Origin: Bacteroidales bacterium
Lineage (GTDB): Bacteria > Bacteroidota > Bacteroidia > Bacteroidales > P3
Direction: 5' to 3'
Length of the DNA: 34,991 nt
Assembly: GCA_017561155.1 (NCBI GenBank)
Contig: JAFZDP010000025.1
Span: 1-34,991, forward strand
The notes beneath the pieces are model-generated. The model made no database searches and was not told the DNA's origin. It worked only from the letters and a program-made list of their open reading frames with translations. Positions 24,301-32,297 of this stretch are shown here, in pieces. Each line of letters starts with the position of its first letter. The stretch's first letter is position 1. The translations under genes were made by a program, and so were the position numbers.

Positions 24301-24443
24301 GCCCAATGGCTGTAGTGGTACTTGGTGGGTTGGTAACATCTACCTTGCTGAATATTTACGTTATTCCGATAGTGTACGAAATATTTGTAAAACGTCAAGA
24401 AAAACGTATGCTTGCAAAAAACAACAATAACAATGATAACTAA
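21324..24443 (+). CDS. Heavy-metal RND pump (CzcA/CusA-like)
   Basis: 1039 residues from ATG 21324 (MLNKIIKFSLNNKLLIL, the usual start); an ATG at 21303 would add seven residues. Proton-driven inner-membrane pump with 12 membrane segments and two large periplasmic loops. N-terminal DVDVFPDLTAPTVVVMT and GSSFVWVEFDWGMDVFRARQ are typical of the heavy-metal branch, as is LGGMCIAIGSLVDDAIVDVEN in segment 4, with the Asp-Asp and Glu residues used in proton transfer. The CusA-type triple Met site cannot be placed with certainty. The locus's His-rich proteins favour Zn, Co, Cd or Ni over Cu(I), but the substrate is unproven. The stop overlaps the frame of the next gene. Confidence 0.95.
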   Translation: MLNKIIKFSLNNKLLILVASVVLIVAGTYTTQKMDVDVFPDLTAPTVVVMTDAHGMAAEEVERLVTFPIETAVNGATNVRRVRSASLQGSSFVWVEFDWGMDVFRARQIVSEKMVTLTGSLPEEVTPVLAPQSSVMGEILFIGLQADSTSMMELRTLAEWVVKPAILATGGVSQVTIIGGDYKQYQILADPIRMAAYDVTMDDLEAVGSTISKNSTGSVVRDYGNEYALRGMARTNDLEELGQTFVKSFNGKPVRVSDVADVVIGSAIKMGHASSNASPAVILSVSKQPNINTLNVTKNIERNLEDIKKSLPKDVVMDTKIFRQADFIESSVSNVGSALIEGAIFVIVILFLFLGSFRTTLISIIAIPLSLLGTVIVLHLFGMNINTMTLGGMCIAIGSLVDDAIVDVENVYKRLRENYRLPKEERKSAFSVVFEASSEIRSSIVNATFIIIVTFIPLFFLTGMEGRMLKPLGIAYIVSLFMSLIVAMTITPLLCKMLLSGNKYLSKNEKDSWVASKLGKVYNRSLSWALDNKRKILYPTIAMFIVAVGLIFTMGRSFLPDFNEGSLTISAVAKPGVSLDESNRLGNLIETELLAIPEVSTTSRRTGRGELDEHSQATNSAEVDVNFTLTDRSKDEFMADVRARLAAIPGIATTVGQPLGHRIDHMLSGTRASIAIKLFGTDLSRMYMMGNRIKTSISGIEGLVDVNVEQQTETPQLQIRAKRDMLAQYGITIEQFNKFVELAFSGEKLSEIYEGQRSFDLVLKLNDDYTGSIDKVKSALIDTERGGKVPLEEVAEIVSVGGPNSISRENVQRKMVVSANVAERDLESVVNEIKANIDRDIELPEGYRIEYGGQFENAEAATRTLILTFIAAIIVIFMLLYIEFKDTTLSGIVLLNLPLALIGGVVAIFTTSQIMSIPAIIGFITLFGIATRNGILLISNYQHRSQDSLSLRETVVKGSLDRLNPILMTALTAALALIPMIINGDKSGNEIQSPMAVVVLGGLVTSTLLNIYVIPIVYEIFVKRQEKRMLAKNNNNNDN

Positions 24444-24459
24444 AAACATGGTGCAAAAA

Positions 24460-25647
24460 ATGAAGAAGATAATAATATATACATATTTAGCAGTGCTATG
24501 CTTGTGTGCCAATGTTGTAGTGGCACAAGGCGACTATACCTCTGTATTGAAGGATATAGAAGCCAACAATATCGAGCTTAAAGCTTTGCGTGCAGATATG
24601 GAAGCACAACAAATAGAAAACTCAGCTGCCAATACTTTGGAAAATCCTTCGATAGATGGTAGCTATTCGTGGTGCAATGTAGCACAGATGGGTCCTAAAA
24701 AAACTCTGTCGGTAGCACAACCATTCGACTTTCCCACCGTATATGTTCAGCGTGGAAAACTTATAGGTATAGAAAACGATAATTTGCAATATCACTATCG
24801 TTCGCAACGTATAGGTATTTTGTTGGAAGCAAAAAAACTTTGTATAGATATTACCTACTACAATGCTCTTGTAGATATTTATGCCCAACGTTTGCAAAAT
24901 GCACAAGCCATTGCTGCCAACTATCGTAAAAAGATGGAAGCAGGCGATGCTAATATTTTGGAAGTAAACAAGGCAGAGCTTAATTTGACTTCGGTACAGT
25001 CGGACTACGATAAGGCAGTAAGCGAACGCCAAGCATTGCTTACCTCGTTAGCTCAAATGAATGGTGGTGTATCGATAGTTGTGGTAGAAAGCAAGTTTGA
25101 ATATGCAGTATTGCCGGCTTCGTTCGACGAGTGGTACAAACAAATGGAAAGTCAGAATCCGGTGTTGCAACATGCCGAAGGCTTGGTGCAAGCCGACAAA
25201 CAACGTTTAAAGGTTGTTCAAAACCAATGGTTGCCACAGTTGAATATAGGCTATGTCAACGAGACAGTGGGCGAAGAAAGCTTTAGAGGTGTGGCATTGG
25301 GATTGTCGCTTCCGTTGTGGAACAATGGCAAGAATGTAAAACAGTCTAAGGCAAAAGTAGCAGCGGCCGAATTGGAGTTGAGCAATGTACGCAACAATAT
25401 ATATAATGCTTTTAAGGTGTTGTTCCAACAGTCGGCGACATTGATACAAAATGCCGACAGGCTAAATGCCACACTTGCCCGATGCGGTAGCGAAGCATTG
25501 TTGCAGAAAGCATTGGAAGCAGGCGAGATATCGTTGCTGGAATACCTTTTGGAAATAGAGTTTTTTCAAGATGCAACTATCAATGCTCTTGCTGCACAGC
25601 GTGATGCTCAGATGGCATTGGCCGAGCTATTTGCTATAAATTTATAG
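24460..25647 (+). CDS. TolC-like outer-membrane efflux channel
   Basis: 395 residues from ATG 24460 (MKKIIIYTYLAVLCLCANVV, signal cut after VVA). Upstream ATGs at 24433 and 24448 and a TTG at 24412 are possible; the one at 24433 overlaps the pump's stop. The protein shows two outer-membrane-efflux-protein repeats with long helices (about 25-190 and 225-390), including NTLENPSIDGSYSW, AGDANILEVNKAELNL and a second AGEISLLEYLLEIEFF. It forms the outer exit of the CzcCBA-type complex. Last gene of the locus. Confidence 0.92.
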   Translation: MKKIIIYTYLAVLCLCANVVVAQGDYTSVLKDIEANNIELKALRADMEAQQIENSAANTLENPSIDGSYSWCNVAQMGPKKTLSVAQPFDFPTVYVQRGKLIGIENDNLQYHYRSQRIGILLEAKKLCIDITYYNALVDIYAQRLQNAQAIAANYRKKMEAGDANILEVNKAELNLTSVQSDYDKAVSERQALLTSLAQMNGGVSIVVVESKFEYAVLPASFDEWYKQMESQNPVLQHAEGLVQADKQRLKVVQNQWLPQLNIGYVNETVGEESFRGVALGLSLPLWNNGKNVKQSKAKVAAAELELSNVRNNIYNAFKVLFQQSATLIQNADRLNATLARCGSEALLQKALEAGEISLLEYLLEIEFFQDATINALAAQRDAQMALAELFAINL

Positions 25648-25681
25648 TACCGGCAATTGCTAAACAACAATAATATTATCG

Positions 25682-25725
25682 CAAACGTCGAGAACTTTTG
25701 TCAGGGTTTTCGACGTTTGTTGTAT
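25682..25725 (+). terminator. Terminator of the metal-efflux locus
   Basis: CAAACGTCGAGAAC (25682-25695) pairs with GTTTTCGACGTTTG (25706-25719) with one G-U pair. A weak T-containing tail follows. Confidence 0.75.
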
Positions 25726-25820
25726 ACCACAATTTGCTTTTTTTGCAGTACTTTATACTACAACCTTGTTTTTTTCGTTTCCCTTTCGTTAATTAATAAT
25801 ATACATACATTAAATATAGC

Positions 25821-26825
25821 ATGAAAGAAAACACATTTGGCAACGATTTTTCGTTAGCAACATCGCTAAAATTCTTTTATAAATGGCGAAAAGTTTTATT
25901 ACTAATCTTTATAGTATCCTTTGCACTATCTCTTGTAGCATCGCTTTTGATAACACCACGTTACAAGTCGTCGATAGTATTTTTCCCTACTAGTTCTAAT
26001 CGTGTTTCCAAGGCCATTATTACCGATAGATACGACTTTATGGACTATGGTAGTGAACGCGACTGCGAATATGCAATACAAATATTGTCGTCGCAAGCTA
26101 TGATGGACGACGTATGCAAACGCTTCAACCTTATGGAACACTATGGTATAAGTTCTGATGCCGAAGACAAATACTTTCAGTTTACCGAAAAATATCAAGG
26201 CAATGTTACTGTTCGCCGTACCGAATATTTGGCTGTAGAGGTAGTGGTTTTGGACGAAGACCCTCAGTTTGCTTCTGATATGGCCAATTTTATAGCCGAG
26301 AACTACGACACCCTTTGCAACCGTATTCAAAACGAACGTACCGCCGATGCCTGCTTGGTATTGGAAGGTGTTTGTAGCAATTTGGAACAAGAAATATCGC
26401 AATTGGAAGATTCGTTGAAGGGATTGTACAACTATTCCGACTATACAAATCGTATGTATCAGGAACTAGCCAAACAAGTAGGAAACGGCAATACTGCTGC
26501 TGCCAACCGTATACGTGCCGAGATAGCATCGCACAGCTCAGGAAAAGGTAGCTACGCAGGTATCGACAATATGTTGAAAACAAAACGCGAAGAGTTGGCA
26601 ACCATACAAACACGCCTTGCCGAACGCAAGACCGATTTGGCAAACGATATTTCTTACAAATATTGGATAGATAAAGCTTCGCCTGCCGACAAAAAGGCTT
26701 ATCCAAAACGTCTCATAATAGTTGCTTTAGGTACTTTGACTGCTGTTGTTATGTGCATTATAGTATTGCTTGTTATGGAGCGTTGGAGTGGATGGACATC
26801 AAACATAAAACAAAACGATAAATAA
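25821..26825 (+). CDS. Wzz-type polysaccharide chain-length protein
   Basis: 334 residues with a membrane segment near each end (about 29-50 and 299-320) around a large periplasmic, mostly helical region. N-terminal KFFYKWRKVLLLIFIVSFAL, then LLITPRYKSSIVFFPTSS, matches the Wzz/chain-length determinant family, which sets the length of O-antigen or capsule chains with the Wzy polymerase. Coiled-coil stretches lie about 180-215 and 250-275 (GIDNMLKTKREELATIQTRL). No kinase domain is fused. It sits 52 bases upstream of the ligase-like gene. Confidence 0.85.
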   Translation: MKENTFGNDFSLATSLKFFYKWRKVLLLIFIVSFALSLVASLLITPRYKSSIVFFPTSSNRVSKAIITDRYDFMDYGSERDCEYAIQILSSQAMMDDVCKRFNLMEHYGISSDAEDKYFQFTEKYQGNVTVRRTEYLAVEVVVLDEDPQFASDMANFIAENYDTLCNRIQNERTADACLVLEGVCSNLEQEISQLEDSLKGLYNYSDYTNRMYQELAKQVGNGNTAAANRIRAEIASHSSGKGSYAGIDNMLKTKREELATIQTRLAERKTDLANDISYKYWIDKASPADKKAYPKRLIIVALGTLTAVVMCIIVLLVMERWSGWTSNIKQNDK

Positions 26826-26876
26826 TTACTCACTCGGAAAAACAAAACACCAATCATCAAGAATAGCTTGTAGGTA

Positions 26877-28331
26877 ATGAATTCTTTTGCAAATAAGATA
26901 AAAACGTGGTTTCAAAACAATAAAACACCTGTTGTGGCAGTGGCTATAACAATGGTTTTTATTGTTTTCAACTCCATAATGTTATCCAAAGATTTCTTTC
27001 TTCTTATGGGTATTCCGTTGTTGGGATTGCTGATAGTGCTGTTCGTTTTCAAACTGGAAACGGCACTTATGGCTACGGCATTGTTCACACCTTTTGCTGT
27101 CGACTTTGCTTTTGTTCCCAAAATGGAGCTTTCTATGCCTGTCGAGCCTATGATGATACTGTTTAGTGCCATCTTTCTTTTCAGGGTATTGGTGGCCAAA
27201 ACTTACGACACACGAATACTGCGACATCCTGTAGGTATATGTATATTGCTGATGCTTGCGTGGATGTTTATAACATCTGTAACATCGGAAATGCCGGCTG
27301 TGTCGTTCAAATATCTGGCTGCACGTTTGTGGTTTATGCTTCCATTCTTTTTTGCTGCCACTCAGATATTCAGTCAGCCCCGACGTATACGGCAGTTTTT
27401 TTGGTGCTATGCCTTTTCGCTTATAGTGGTTATACTTATATCTACGGTAAAGACGGTGAGCAACTTCTCCGACTTGCAGACGTTGCATCGTGTGATGAAA
27501 CCATTCTACAACGACCATACTGCATACGGGGTGGCTATAGCTCTGTTTGTGCCTGTGGCATTCTTTTTTGCTTTAGAAAAACAAAAGAACCCTTTGTACC
27601 GAATACTTATCATAGCAGCATTGGCAATACTGGTTATGGGGCTTATATTCTCCTATTCTCGTGCGGCGTGGATTAGCGTGGTGGGTGCTGTGGTGGTATA
27701 CTATGCCATAAAGTTCGGCATGAAAATAAAATGGATGTTGGTGATAGCAGGCGTTGCGGTGGCATTGTTTTTCACCTATCAGGCCGATGTGTTGTACAAG
27801 CTGGGCAAAAACAATCAGGACTCGTCCTACAATATTGCCGACCAGGTAAAATCCATATCTAATATATCTACCGATGCATCCAATGTAGAACGCCTCAACC
27901 GTTGGGCTTCGGCATTGCGTATGTTCCAAGAGCGTCCTATAGTAGGGTGGGGCGCCGGTACATACCAATTTATTTATGGCAAATACCAACGTTCGTATCA
28001 GCTCTCTACCATTAGTACAAATTCGGGAAATTTGGGCAACGCACATAGCGAATACATAGGACCTTTGGCCGATCAAGGTATTCCGGGAACATTGTTTACG
28101 GTGCTGGTGTTTGGTATGACATTTGCCACAGGGATAAAGGTGTATCGTAATGCACGAGATAAGCAAATATCCAACCTTGCCATAGCATTTACCTTAGGGT
28201 TGTTTACATACTATGTACACGGTATATTCAACAATTTCTTAGATACCGACAAGCTGTCTGTGCCATTCTGGGGATTTACGGCAGCAATAGTAGCCCTCGA
28301 TTTATATTTCCCAAAAAAAATAGAAGAATAG
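26877..28331 (+). CDS. O-antigen ligase / Wzy-like membrane protein
   Basis: 484 residues with about 11 membrane segments. The Wzy_C-type signature is clear: FSYSRAAWISVVGAVVV (central Arg), NVERLNRWASALRMFQERPI with VGWGAGTYQF in the large periplasmic loop, then NAHSEYIGPLADQGIPGTLF. Such proteins attach polymer to lipid A-core or to another acceptor in the periplasm, or polymerise repeat units; sequence alone does not separate ligase from polymerase. Pairing with a Wzz-like gene just upstream points to surface polysaccharide assembly. The stop is followed at once by non-coding, repeat-rich DNA. Confidence 0.87.
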   Translation: MNSFANKIKTWFQNNKTPVVAVAITMVFIVFNSIMLSKDFFLLMGIPLLGLLIVLFVFKLETALMATALFTPFAVDFAFVPKMELSMPVEPMMILFSAIFLFRVLVAKTYDTRILRHPVGICILLMLAWMFITSVTSEMPAVSFKYLAARLWFMLPFFFAATQIFSQPRRIRQFFWCYAFSLIVVILISTVKTVSNFSDLQTLHRVMKPFYNDHTAYGVAIALFVPVAFFFALEKQKNPLYRILIIAALAILVMGLIFSYSRAAWISVVGAVVVYYAIKFGMKIKWMLVIAGVAVALFFTYQADVLYKLGKNNQDSSYNIADQVKSISNISTDASNVERLNRWASALRMFQERPIVGWGAGTYQFIYGKYQRSYQLSTISTNSGNLGNAHSEYIGPLADQGIPGTLFTVLVFGMTFATGIKVYRNARDKQISNLAIAFTLGLFTYYVHGIFNNFLDTDKLSVPFWGFTAAIVALDLYFPKKIEE

Positions 28332-28480
28332 CTGGGCTTTGCTGCGCTTCGCAGAATACTTTGGCTGTTGGCTTGGCTACGCTTACGTTTCGCAGACAAC
28401 AAGTGCTTCGCGTATGGGTTGAATTACTTCGCGTTTTTTGTGGCTTTGCGAGAATACAACAACATACTTGCTGTTGCCAT
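28332..28480. other. Non-coding DNA with repeated CTTCGC words
   Basis: CTTCGC or CGCTTCGC recurs about four times (28347-28437, for example GCGCTTCGCAGAATA and CGTTTCGCAGACAAC). An open frame through the segment reads no recognisable protein and lacks a good start. Confidence 0.4.
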
Positions 28481-28619
28481 GAGCAAAATATTACTAGCTC
28501 TAGTAATAATCTTAATGGAAACCTTACCAGTTCCGACAGTGTAAAAAATATTAAAAAGAAGTACACTCAAAAAGAATTGTTCGATTTGATTTTAGAATGT
28601 GCAAGTGATTGGAAATCTA

Positions 28620-28897
28620 TAGAGGCAACTTCTAAAAATTCCACGTTCGTACTAAGTTTATACACTCTTTTCTGAACTTTTGCGTGCGTTGACTTCGTCG
28701 ATGTTGCTATCGCTCGAAAGAGCTAATGCTTAGGCATTGCTATTTACTCGCTTAATCGCAACGTTGCGTTTTTTGTTGTAATCTTTCTATTTATTTTTCA
28801 ATCGCATAGCACGCTATGCATTGCAAAGACGCACCTCGGTACGTCTCTAGAAAAATCCGCAAATCACTTGCAAAGCAATTTTTAGAAATTGCCTAGA
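28620..28897. repeat. TAGA target-site duplication flanking the miniature element
   Basis: Left copy 28620-28623, right copy 28894-28897. The interpretation is supported because excision of one copy with the element restores the interrupted reading frame. Confidence 0.8.
28624..28893. mobile_element. 270-bp miniature inverted-repeat element
   Basis: The ends GGCAACTTCTAAAAATTCC (28624-28642) and GCAATTTTTAGAAATTGCC (28875-28893) are inverted repeats with two mismatches. The 4-bp word TAGA flanks it on both sides (28620-28623 and 28894-28897). It codes for nothing apparent. Inside are small hairpins: GCTC-GAAA-GAGC, AATGC/GCATT, GCATAG/CTATGC and AGACG/CGTCT. Presumably moved by a transposase encoded elsewhere. 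Confidence 0.82.
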
Positions 28898-29054
28898 GGA
28901 AATTTCTCGAGAAGTGAATAGAAGTTTGCAATATCTTAAAGGGAATGTTATACATAAAATGGTTAGTGAAGGTATTTTACAAAGAGAATTTTCTATGCCT
29001 AATCATCCTGCACAAAGATATAAAAGAACAGAAAATATAGAGTCAAAATCTTAG

Positions 29055-29180
29055 AGGTTTGTAGCAAATGTTTTGATATGTATTTTACCACGATGAAACC
29101 AAAATTATCATCGAGGTTATTCATCTCTTGCTTTCAATCTCCGACATGCCAACTGCATATCTGTGTAATACTTGGTATAT
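29055..29180. other. Intergenic DNA, nothing supported
   Basis: Spacer between the broken gene and the terminator of the beta-barrel gene. No ORF or repeat noted. Confidence 0.4.
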
Positions 29181-29212
29181 AAAAAAAGCGAAACCTTTTT
29201 TGGGTTTCGCTT
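29181..29212 (-). terminator. Intrinsic terminator of the beta-barrel gene
   Basis: On the minus strand AAGCGAAACC (29212-29203) pairs with GGTTTCGCTT (29195-29186), followed by a T run at 29187-29181. Confidence 0.85.
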
Positions 29213-29239
29213 GGTATGTTTTTTAGTATTGTTTGTCTG

Positions 29240-29971
29240 TTAGAATTTATATACGAATCCTATTGTAAGGTTTCCTACGTTGAAAGCGTCTTCGCTGTCG
29301 GCTCCAAATTCAAACTCAGATTCTCTTACCACTCTTTCTTGTTGCGAGGTGATGTAATCGTTCATTTGAGTTATTTTGCTGTATATATAGTTCAATCCCA
29401 AAAGGTTTATCATAGCTTCAAGTTGTATGTGGTCGTTTATCTTATAGGCTACACCGGGTGTTACGCTTACATTCAATGCAAAGCCTTTAGGACCTTCGGT
29501 TACAACTTCGGTGTTGGCTGTTGTTTCTATGTCTTTCGAACGTCCAAACAACATACCTACTGTCAATTCGCCAAACAACGAGAAGTTGTTCCATTCGGCA
29601 AAGTGGTAGCGAACAAATGGTATTAAGCCAAATTCTGTACCAACGTTTTTCATTGTGTATTCACTTTCGTTTGGTGTTATTCCGACGTAGTCGTATTCTG
29701 TTTCGCTAAAGTGGTTGATGCCTAATCCTAAACCCACTGCCAATTTATCGTTCAGATAGAAGCCTACTTTGGGGGCTACGAAAAGGTCGAAGTTTGAAGG
29801 TTCTTTGTATTCGCCTTCGGTAGTGTTGGTAACACCTCCTACTGTTGTGGTGTAAGATGTGTTGGTGCGACCCGACGATGTTGAAATTCCTAACGAACCA
29901 CCAACGAATATCTGTGCGTTGGCAAACGAAAATGCTGCTATGGCAGCCAATGTCATAAATACTTTTTTCAT
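29240..29971 (-). CDS. Outer-membrane beta-barrel protein
   Basis: 243 residues. Signal peptide MKKVFMTLAAIAAFSFANAQ, cut after ANA or AQ. The mature chain alternates as in small outer-membrane barrels (about eight strands): FVGGSLGISTSSG, FDLFVAPKVGFYLNDKLAVG, NFSLFGELTVGMLFG, FALNVSVTPGVAYKINDHIQ and the C-terminal strand NVGNLTIGFVYKF, whose terminal Phe is the usual BAM recognition signal. It belongs with the OMP_b-brl (OmpW/OmpX-like or porin-like) group. Ligand unknown. Single gene with a consensus promoter and a strong terminator, so likely well expressed. Confidence 0.85.
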   Translation of the reverse strand: MKKVFMTLAAIAAFSFANAQIFVGGSLGISTSSGRTNTSYTTTVGGVTNTTEGEYKEPSNFDLFVAPKVGFYLNDKLAVGLGLGINHFSETEYDYVGITPNESEYTMKNVGTEFGLIPFVRYHFAEWNNFSLFGELTVGMLFGRSKDIETTANTEVVTEGPKGFALNVSVTPGVAYKINDHIQLEAMINLLGLNYIYSKITQMNDYITSQQERVVRESEFEFGADSEDAFNVGNLTIGFVYKF

Positions 29972-30033
29972 AATATTTGTATTTAAAAATTACGCCTACT
30001 CTGGGGCATCGGCATTCCCTTTGTTTTGAGGTG

Positions 30034-30064
30034 CAAATGTACGAAGTTTTTCAATATTGGCAAA
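30034..30064 (-). promoter_or_regulatory. Promoter of the beta-barrel gene
   Basis: On the minus strand TTTG (30064-30061), 19 bases, TACATTTG (30041-30034). Leader of about 60 bases. Confidence 0.85.
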
Positions 30065-30442
30065 GAGTTTTCGTATTAAAAACTTAAGTTGTTGATAATG
30101 CGTGTGGTTTTATGGCCAAAATTTCACATAATAGTTATATATTTTTCAAATTGTTTTGCGCGAAAACCGAAATTTCTAGTAGGTGTATATGGGAGTGCCG
30201 TAGTAATATATGCTGCTGTGCAAAATATTCTTTCCGAAAAAAGTAGCCACTTTGTGTTAAATTTGCTCTATATATACAAGGGAATGTTTTTTTTCTCGTT
30301 TATATGTAACCGAAAAAAAACAAGATATCGGACTATGTTCCCCTATAGAATATGGTATTAACAATAAAAGAAATTGACAGATATATAGGCAGGTAAATAT
30401 ATGGTGACGACCGCAGAATACGTATATTTTTTTTGAAACAGT
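30065..30442. other. Intergenic DNA, no clear signal
   Basis: TAAATTTG at 30258-30265 resembles a plus-strand -7 box for the sigma-factor gene, without a TTTG at -33. Plus-strand frames here lack gene-like content. Nothing else seen. Confidence 0.4.
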
Positions 30443-30973
30443 ATGACCCGGAAAAAGGAGTTTATAAATACACAGCTGTGCTACAACCCTGAAAAGGTAC
30501 TTGTAGACTTGCGACCTAAACTTATTAGCGTTGCTATGACTATAGTGTCCAATTTTAGCGTTGCCAACGACTGTGTGCAAGACACTATATACCTTATCTG
30601 CAACTCTAAAACCAATATCTGCGATATAGAAAATATAGAGGCCTATGCCATTGCCACTCTGAAACATGAGCTGATGAAAAGGCTGAAAGCCGACGACCGT
30701 TCTATTGTTGTGTATGTAGAAAATGTGTTGGACTACGACACCTCATCTGCGGCCGACTACGACAGAGAGGCCGTTTGCTCTATGGTGGTAGATGCCATAG
30801 ACAGCCTGAAGCAACCTTGGCGAGACGAGGTGCGCATGCACATATTGGAAGGCGAAACGGTAAATGCCGTGGCGAAAAAAATGGGATTTACCAGAGCAAA
30901 GGTAAAGAAAGACCTATTGAAAGCATACAAAGAATTAAGAACGATAATAAAAAGTAAAATAGAAGAGTTATGA
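30443..30973 (+). CDS. ECF-type RNA polymerase sigma factor (second)
   Basis: 176 residues. Region 2 runs about 24-83: LRPKLISVAMTIVSNFSVAN, DCVQDTIYLICNSKT and AYAIATLKHELMKRL. Region 4 lies about 115-170: LKQPWRDEVRMHILEGETVN, AVAKKMGFTRAKVKKDLLKAY (helix-turn-helix), RTII. Both are weakly conserved compared with the protein at 11112, so the assignment is by pattern. ATGA overlap (4 bases) with the next gene, whose product has one membrane segment, is the usual sigma/anti-sigma pairing. The pair probably responds to an envelope signal and may control the downstream exported genes; that is inference. Confidence 0.8.
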   Translation: MTRKKEFINTQLCYNPEKVLVDLRPKLISVAMTIVSNFSVANDCVQDTIYLICNSKTNICDIENIEAYAIATLKHELMKRLKADDRSIVVYVENVLDYDTSSAADYDREAVCSMVVDAIDSLKQPWRDEVRMHILEGETVNAVAKKMGFTRAKVKKDLLKAYKELRTIIKSKIEEL

Positions 30974-31722
30974 ATGTAAACCACAACGAAAGGATAGACT
31001 ATCTGCTGGCAAAGTTTTATGCTGTAGAGAGCTCTACTGCCGAGAACGACGAGCTGTTTGAATATTTCCTGTATGCCAACCCATTGCCCGACTGCTATGC
31101 CGACGATATGCCGTTGATACGTGCCTTTGCAATAATGCGATACTGCAAAACCACCGAAGCCGAGTTTCGCCAAAGCCTTAAGGCAGCAAGGCAAACAGCC
31201 GAAACACGAAAACGCTTTGCTCCAAAACTTGTGCTACGCATAGCGGCAGCGGCAGCATGTGTGGCAGTATTGCTGATAGGTCTGTGGCAAGTGGGTAGCA
31301 ACTTTATATTTGTAACACCTGCTTCCGAAGACGTACCACCTCAATATGCTTCAGTGCTAATAGCACAAAACTCCGACGAACATAGCGTCACAGTGCAAGA
31401 AAAAGAAACACCACAAATACAATATACTATCATCCAGGATGAACTACATGCTACATCTCGTCTAACTACCGAGCAGAATACTGCCACCGATGAGCCAACA
31501 CACCAATATGCAAGTGCCGAAACCGCTACGACAACAGATACTGCTACCGAAAACCTTATAGATACTATGCCTCAACCATACATTGAAACTACAACACAAT
31601 CCGACTATTACCTTGTATACAACGAAACAACAGTTTCCGACGACAAAGTAGTGTCTTATTGTAGCTCGCAGTGTTCGAGAAAAACCATGATGGATATTCT
31701 GACGCAAGTAATAGTAATGTAA
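30970..31722 (+). CDS. Probable anti-sigma factor
   Basis: 250 residues. A cytoplasmic N-terminus of about 87 residues (MNVNHNERIDYLLAKFYAVE, then DELFEYF and RYCKTTEAEF) precedes one membrane segment at 88-108 (LRIAAAAACVAVLLIGLWQV) and a periplasmic tail of about 140 residues, rich in Thr, Glu and Gln. The layout, and translation coupled to a sigma factor by a 4-base overlap, fit a single-pass anti-sigma factor holding the ECF sigma at the membrane. I see no zinc-finger (HxxxCxxC) anti-sigma motif. The tail contains two Cys near its end (YCSSQCSRKT) and no known sensor domain. Confidence 0.7.
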   Translation: MNVNHNERIDYLLAKFYAVESSTAENDELFEYFLYANPLPDCYADDMPLIRAFAIMRYCKTTEAEFRQSLKAARQTAETRKRFAPKLVLRIAAAAACVAVLLIGLWQVGSNFIFVTPASEDVPPQYASVLIAQNSDEHSVTVQEKETPQIQYTIIQDELHATSRLTTEQNTATDEPTHQYASAETATTTDTATENLIDTMPQPYIETTTQSDYYLVYNETTVSDDKVVSYCSSQCSRKTMMDILTQVIVM

Positions 31723-31735
31723 AAAAACAATAATA

Positions 31736-32263
31736 ATGATTATGAAACCTTACGCAAACAAATACACAGTACGTTTTGTAGCACTATTGGCGATTAGTTT
31801 TGTATTGCTATTGCCAACAATGGTATGTAGCCAGACAAAATTGTATAAGGAGTGCGAACATCGTACCGACCTTACGGCCATGTGTATACTAAACTATCCT
31901 ATATACGACAGCGTGAAGGTAGACATTACTATGCTAGTTCCAAACACAAAAGAGGATGCTGCAAAGCTTGCAGAAGAATTTAATTTGGGCCTAGACAAAG
32001 ATACTATATTCCGATATTATGGTAGCGAAATGAATGGAATATACAAACGCTTGGTATACAAAAATAATACAAAGGAAAAATTTGGATATATAAGCAATCC
32101 GAGCGATTACAAAGATGTATCGATATTGCTATACAAATACAATTTGGGAGTGATAGTAATATTTCATAATATTGATACTAAAGAGCGAAATAGAAAAGTA
32201 AATAGATTTTTTATAGAAGCAGTAAGTAATCCGGAAATATTACCAAATATAGAAATGGAATAA
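31736..32263 (+). CDS. Exported protein of unknown function
   Basis: 175 residues with a signal peptide (MKPYANKYTVRFVALLAISF, cut near CSQ at about 33); a second ATG at 31742 is the alternative start. The mature part includes LYKECEHRTDLTAMCILN, VKVDITMLVPNTKEDAAKLA, GYISNPSDYKDVSILLYKY and VIVIFHNIDTKERNRK. Alternating charged helices and short strands suggest a small alpha/beta periplasmic domain; I recognise no family. It starts 13 bases after the anti-sigma gene, in the same direction, so it may be regulated by that pair. Confidence 0.6.
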   Translation: MIMKPYANKYTVRFVALLAISFVLLLPTMVCSQTKLYKECEHRTDLTAMCILNYPIYDSVKVDITMLVPNTKEDAAKLAEEFNLGLDKDTIFRYYGSEMNGIYKRLVYKNNTKEKFGYISNPSDYKDVSILLYKYNLGVIVIFHNIDTKERNRKVNRFFIEAVSNPEILPNIEME

Positions 32264-32297
32264 ATAAATTAATTAATAACAATATAAATTATATACA

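Larger units (their letters stand above)
28481..29054 (+). pseudogene. Gene fragment with winged-helix C-terminus, split by a 270-bp element
   Basis: The part before the insertion reads VKNIKKKYTQKELFDLILEC, ASDWKSIE; the part after it reads EISREVNRSLQYLKGNVIHK, MVSEGILQREFSMPNHPAQ and RYKR, ending at TAG 29052. Taking out the 270-bp element plus one copy of the TAGA duplication joins the frames exactly to DWKSIEEISREVNRSLQYLK. The product resembles the winged-helix end found on several Bacteroidetes proteins (Fic, helicase-like or AlbA-type ATP-binding proteins). The N-terminal part of the gene is missing: upstream of 28481 the sequence is unrelated. I cannot name the original gene. Confidence 0.7.

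Noticed and set aside
25821..28331. Complete O-antigen or capsule cluster
   Set aside because: Only Wzz-like and ligase-like genes are present. No flippase, nucleotide-sugar or further glycosyltransferase genes are adjacent.
28361..28480. N-terminal part of the open frame before the broken gene
   Set aside because: The composition changes at about 28480. The earlier part consists of repeated CTTCGC words and gives no protein-like sequence.
30089..30361. 90-codon plus-strand frame before the second sigma gene
   Set aside because: No recognisable domain or start signal. It lies over the upstream part of the minus-strand promoter and reads as low-complexity, Cys- and aromatic-rich sequence.
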